Source: Nitrobacter sp051535215 (GTDB lineage Bacteria > Pseudomonadota > Alphaproteobacteria > Rhizobiales > Xanthobacteraceae). From it: a stretch of 64,000 nucleotides of DNA. Positions 62,536 to 64,000 of the stretch are shown here, in pieces. Made by a program: the position numbers and the translations under genes. The stretch is taken from positions 140,166 to 204,165 of the forward strand of contig NZ_JBPPLY010000005.1 in NCBI RefSeq assembly GCF_051535215.1, read 5' to 3'. A model generated the notes under the pieces. The model did no database searches and was not told where the DNA came from. It saw only the letters and a list, made by a program, of their open reading frames with translations. How positions within the stretch are numbered: the stretch's first letter is position 1; each line of letters begins with the position of its first letter.

Positions 62536-63333
62536 TTAGTGCGACATGAAAACAGGAACCGTCGTCGCCGACAGTATTCCACGCGTCGCTCCGCCAAACA
62601 CGAATTCCCGGAGGCGGGAATGTCCATAGCCGCCCATTACAAGCAGGTCCGTTGAACCGTCGGCGACATGCGACAGGATGGCATTCGCCACATCGGAATC
62701 GGCGGCTGGCTCCGTTCGCACCTCAACCTTGATATCGTGTCGAGCGAGGTGCCGACCAATTTCGGTTCCGCGGATCACCTGCTCGTGCGCAGTCTTTTCA
62801 TTTTCAACAATAAACAGTTCAACGGCATTGGCCTTTCTCAGGAAAGGCAAAGCATCATTGATCGCACGCGCCGCCGTGCGGCTTCCATCCCAGCAACACA
62901 CAATTCGATCCAGCTTCAACGTATCCTTCTGGGTGCAAGGAACAACAATCAGCGGCCGGCCGGAATCAAACAGCGCCGCTTCGATGAGAATGCTGTTATT
63001 GATGTAATGATGTTCGTCCGATTGCATGACGATGCTTAGATCGAAGCACCGCGCCATCTCCGAAAACGTCTTGGCCATTCCAGCAACGAGCCGCGATTCA
63101 GCCGAGAGACCATCGCGCTTCATGGCAAGTTCAAAGCGGTCAACTGCATCGTGCGCCTCGGCTTCGCTCTCGACAAATAGATCGTCGAGCGATTCTGCGG
63201 GAATGTTCGTTGCGAACTTGAATATAACTCCCGTCAGATGCGCAGCGAAGGTTTCGGCTATCGAAGCCGCGAAATCTCGAACGATATCTCGAGAAGCGTC
63301 GCGTTCCAGATGAAGAATAATGTCCTTGATCAT
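62536..63333 (-). CDS. Universal stress protein (two-UspA type)
   Basis: 265 residues from ATG 63333; a longer start at 63357 adds eight residues. Two UspA-like domains: about 1-140, and about 145-265. The second has the ATP-binding end GGYGHSRLREFVFGGATRGIL (in sections). UspA proteins support survival during oxygen limitation and other stress. A FixK/FNR-type box about 60-75 bases upstream suggests induction under low oxygen. It is convergent with the FNT channel. Partner and mechanism are unknown. Confidence 0.88.
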   Translation of the reverse strand: MIKDIILHLERDASRDIVRDFAASIAETFAAHLTGVIFKFATNIPAESLDDLFVESEAEAHDAVDRFELAMKRDGLSAESRLVAGMAKTFSEMARCFDLSIVMQSDEHHYINNSILIEAALFDSGRPLIVVPCTQKDTLKLDRIVCCWDGSRTAARAINDALPFLRKANAVELFIVENEKTAHEQVIRGTEIGRHLARHDIKVEVRTEPAADSDVANAILSHVADGSTDLLVMGGYGHSRLREFVFGGATRGILSATTVPVFMSH

Positions 63334-63393
63334 ATAATTCGCTCCAAATCTGCGCACATGATAAGAAATATGACATCAGCATCAAGAGTCGAA

Positions 63394-63407
63394 TTGACAC
63401 ACATCAA
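63394..63407. promoter_or_regulatory. FixK/FNR-type box upstream of universal stress gene
   Basis: TTGA-N6-TCAA (TTGACACACATCAA) has the perfect half sites of the FNR/FixK consensus. It is centred about 67 bases upstream of the ATG at 63333 on the opposite strand, a usual distance for an activating site at about -40. Confidence 0.72.
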
Positions 63408-63546
63408 AGCAGGCCGCGCCTGGAGCGGCGGAGTGACCCGCCTCGACTTTTTCCGACCAAACGCAGCCTTCATGTTACTGGCACTCTTTTGCGGAAGGAA
63501 AGACCGCGACCAAGTCATCACGACCAAATGATTCAAGCCCTCAGAG

Positions 63547-63684
63547 CTAGTACGTCATGTTGAAATACACGCTGCGCGGCGCGCGCCCAGGGGTAAATCC
63601 AAAAACAGGTTGATGTACTTCTTGTCGAACAGATTGCCGACGTTGAACGTCGTCCGCACCTGCAAGTGCTGGAGAGCGTGAATT
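63547..63684 (-). pseudogene. 3' remnant of a TonB-dependent receptor, frameshifted
   Basis: The minus strand reads TTFNVGNLFDKKYIN in one frame and continues FGFTPGRAPRSVYFNMTY-stop in the next. Together they match the C-terminal end of siderophore-type TonB receptors, which finish with a beta-strand and aromatic residue. One base is missing near 63612, and an in-frame stop (TAA near 63684) shuts the upstream side. Only about 40 residues of a receptor of roughly 700 remain, so the gene is dead. No TonB box or plug is present. Confidence 0.72.
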
Positions 63685-64000
63685 AGTTATCGGGTGTCGC
63701 CGTCGACCGGCGCCAGCTTCGGGACACCCCCGCGCCTTCTGCATGGAAGCCTCTGATATGATAGCCGCACCAGCGTCATTTGTTCGTCCCTTTGGTGCTG
63801 GTAATGGGCCGCCAGGGTACTCGCCAACGCCTTGGCGGCCTGGAGGTCTCGCTGAAGTCACGCTATCCGGCCAAAACCTGGAACCGCTCTTTCATCAGCG
63901 CGTTGGCTACCAAGATACGGCTTGCGCAAACAGCCGGGCGAAGGTTGAGCGCATGAAACAGCGTCGACCGATTCATGGATCTCTTCGGGTCGCACCGATC
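63685..64000. other. Window end, unassigned sequence
   Basis: About 315 bases with no clear gene. On the minus strand two open stretches occur, one starting MNRSTLFHALNLR (about 63863-63976, ending LAG) and one reading HYQHQRDEQMTLVRLS. Neither has a recognised family or reliable start. Being next to a receptor remnant, it may be decayed or recombined DNA, but no insertion sequence ends are seen. Confidence 0.3.

Noticed and set aside
63863..63976. 38-codon minus-strand frame starting MNRSTLFHALNLR
   Set aside because: Too short and without family; near a gene remnant, so it is not called.
1..64000. CRISPR arrays, tRNA or rRNA genes, intact insertion sequences, defence islands or prophage
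   Set aside because: Scanned intergenic gaps show no regular spaced direct repeats, cloverleaf, rRNA stretch, transposase frame or phage genes. The window is mostly ordinary chromosomal genes.

Overview
The window comes from an alphaproteobacterium of the Bradyrhizobium/Rhodopseudomonas/Nitrobacter/Afipia group (Nitrobacteraceae). The evidence is the GC-rich coding style, the gene families present (DUF2336, an HpnC-to-HpnP hopanoid locus, imuA-imuB-dnaE2), a GTTC-N7-GTTC LexA box, two sigma-EcfG-type promoters and a FixK/FNR-type box. Genus is not certain. A formate/nitrite-family channel and hpnP would fit Nitrobacter, but that is inference only. I see no tRNA, rRNA, CRISPR array or intact insertion sequence.

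Layout. 0-7.7 kb: a truncated ECF sigma gene, a DUF2336 protein, a secreted/anchored hypothetical protein, enoyl-CoA hydratase, acetyl-CoA hydrolase/transferase, threonine ammonia-lyase and a small membrane protein. 7.8-14.6 kb: the SOS mutasome operon imuA-imuB-dnaE2 on the minus strand, with a consensus LexA box upstream and a divergent UdgX-like uracil-DNA glycosylase. dnaE2 carries an in-frame palindromic repeat insertion. 14.7-19.4 kb: a DUF892 ferritin-like protein with a consensus EcfG promoter, an M20 amidohydrolase, then a plus-strand set of exported metallophosphoesterase, cupredoxin, ECF sigma and anti-sigma.

19.5-38.8 kb is a large hopanoid locus: hpnO (aminotransferase), a DUF2147 protein, hpnN (RND exporter), ispH, hpnH, then the tightly overlapping minus-strand operon hpnC-hpnD-hpnE-shc(hpnF)-hpnG, two small exported proteins, a second RND/MMPL-type exporter and hpnP (C-2 methylase) behind an EcfG-like promoter. 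Together these genes make squalene (HpnC/D/E), cyclise it (Shc), add and process the C5 side chain (HpnH, HpnG), aminate it (HpnO), methylate the A ring (HpnP) and move product to the outer membrane (HpnN). IspH supplies the C5 precursors. hpnA, hpnB and hpnI-hpnM are not in the window.

38.9-49.4 kb: an amidase, PEP carboxylase, a ferredoxin with an unusual cluster motif next to a cytochrome P450, an alpha/beta hydrolase-OsmC fusion, a YeeE/YedE sulfur transporter, a small DUF6489-like protein and a DadA-like dehydrogenase. 49.7-54.8 kb: an RND efflux pump, its adaptor and a TetR repressor with a palindromic operator. 54.9-60.5 kb: Glu/Leu-type dehydrogenase, a ferredoxin-reductase-like flavoprotein, a serine hydrolase and a MaoC/CitE pair. 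60.8-63.4 kb: a small membrane protein, a cupin, an FNT channel and a convergent universal stress protein with a FixK/FNR box. The last 450 bases hold a broken TonB-receptor remnant and unassigned DNA.

A family of intergenic palindromic repeats (near 14.6, 19.4, 27.0-27.3 and 62.4 kb) sits at gene 3' ends, mostly between convergent genes.
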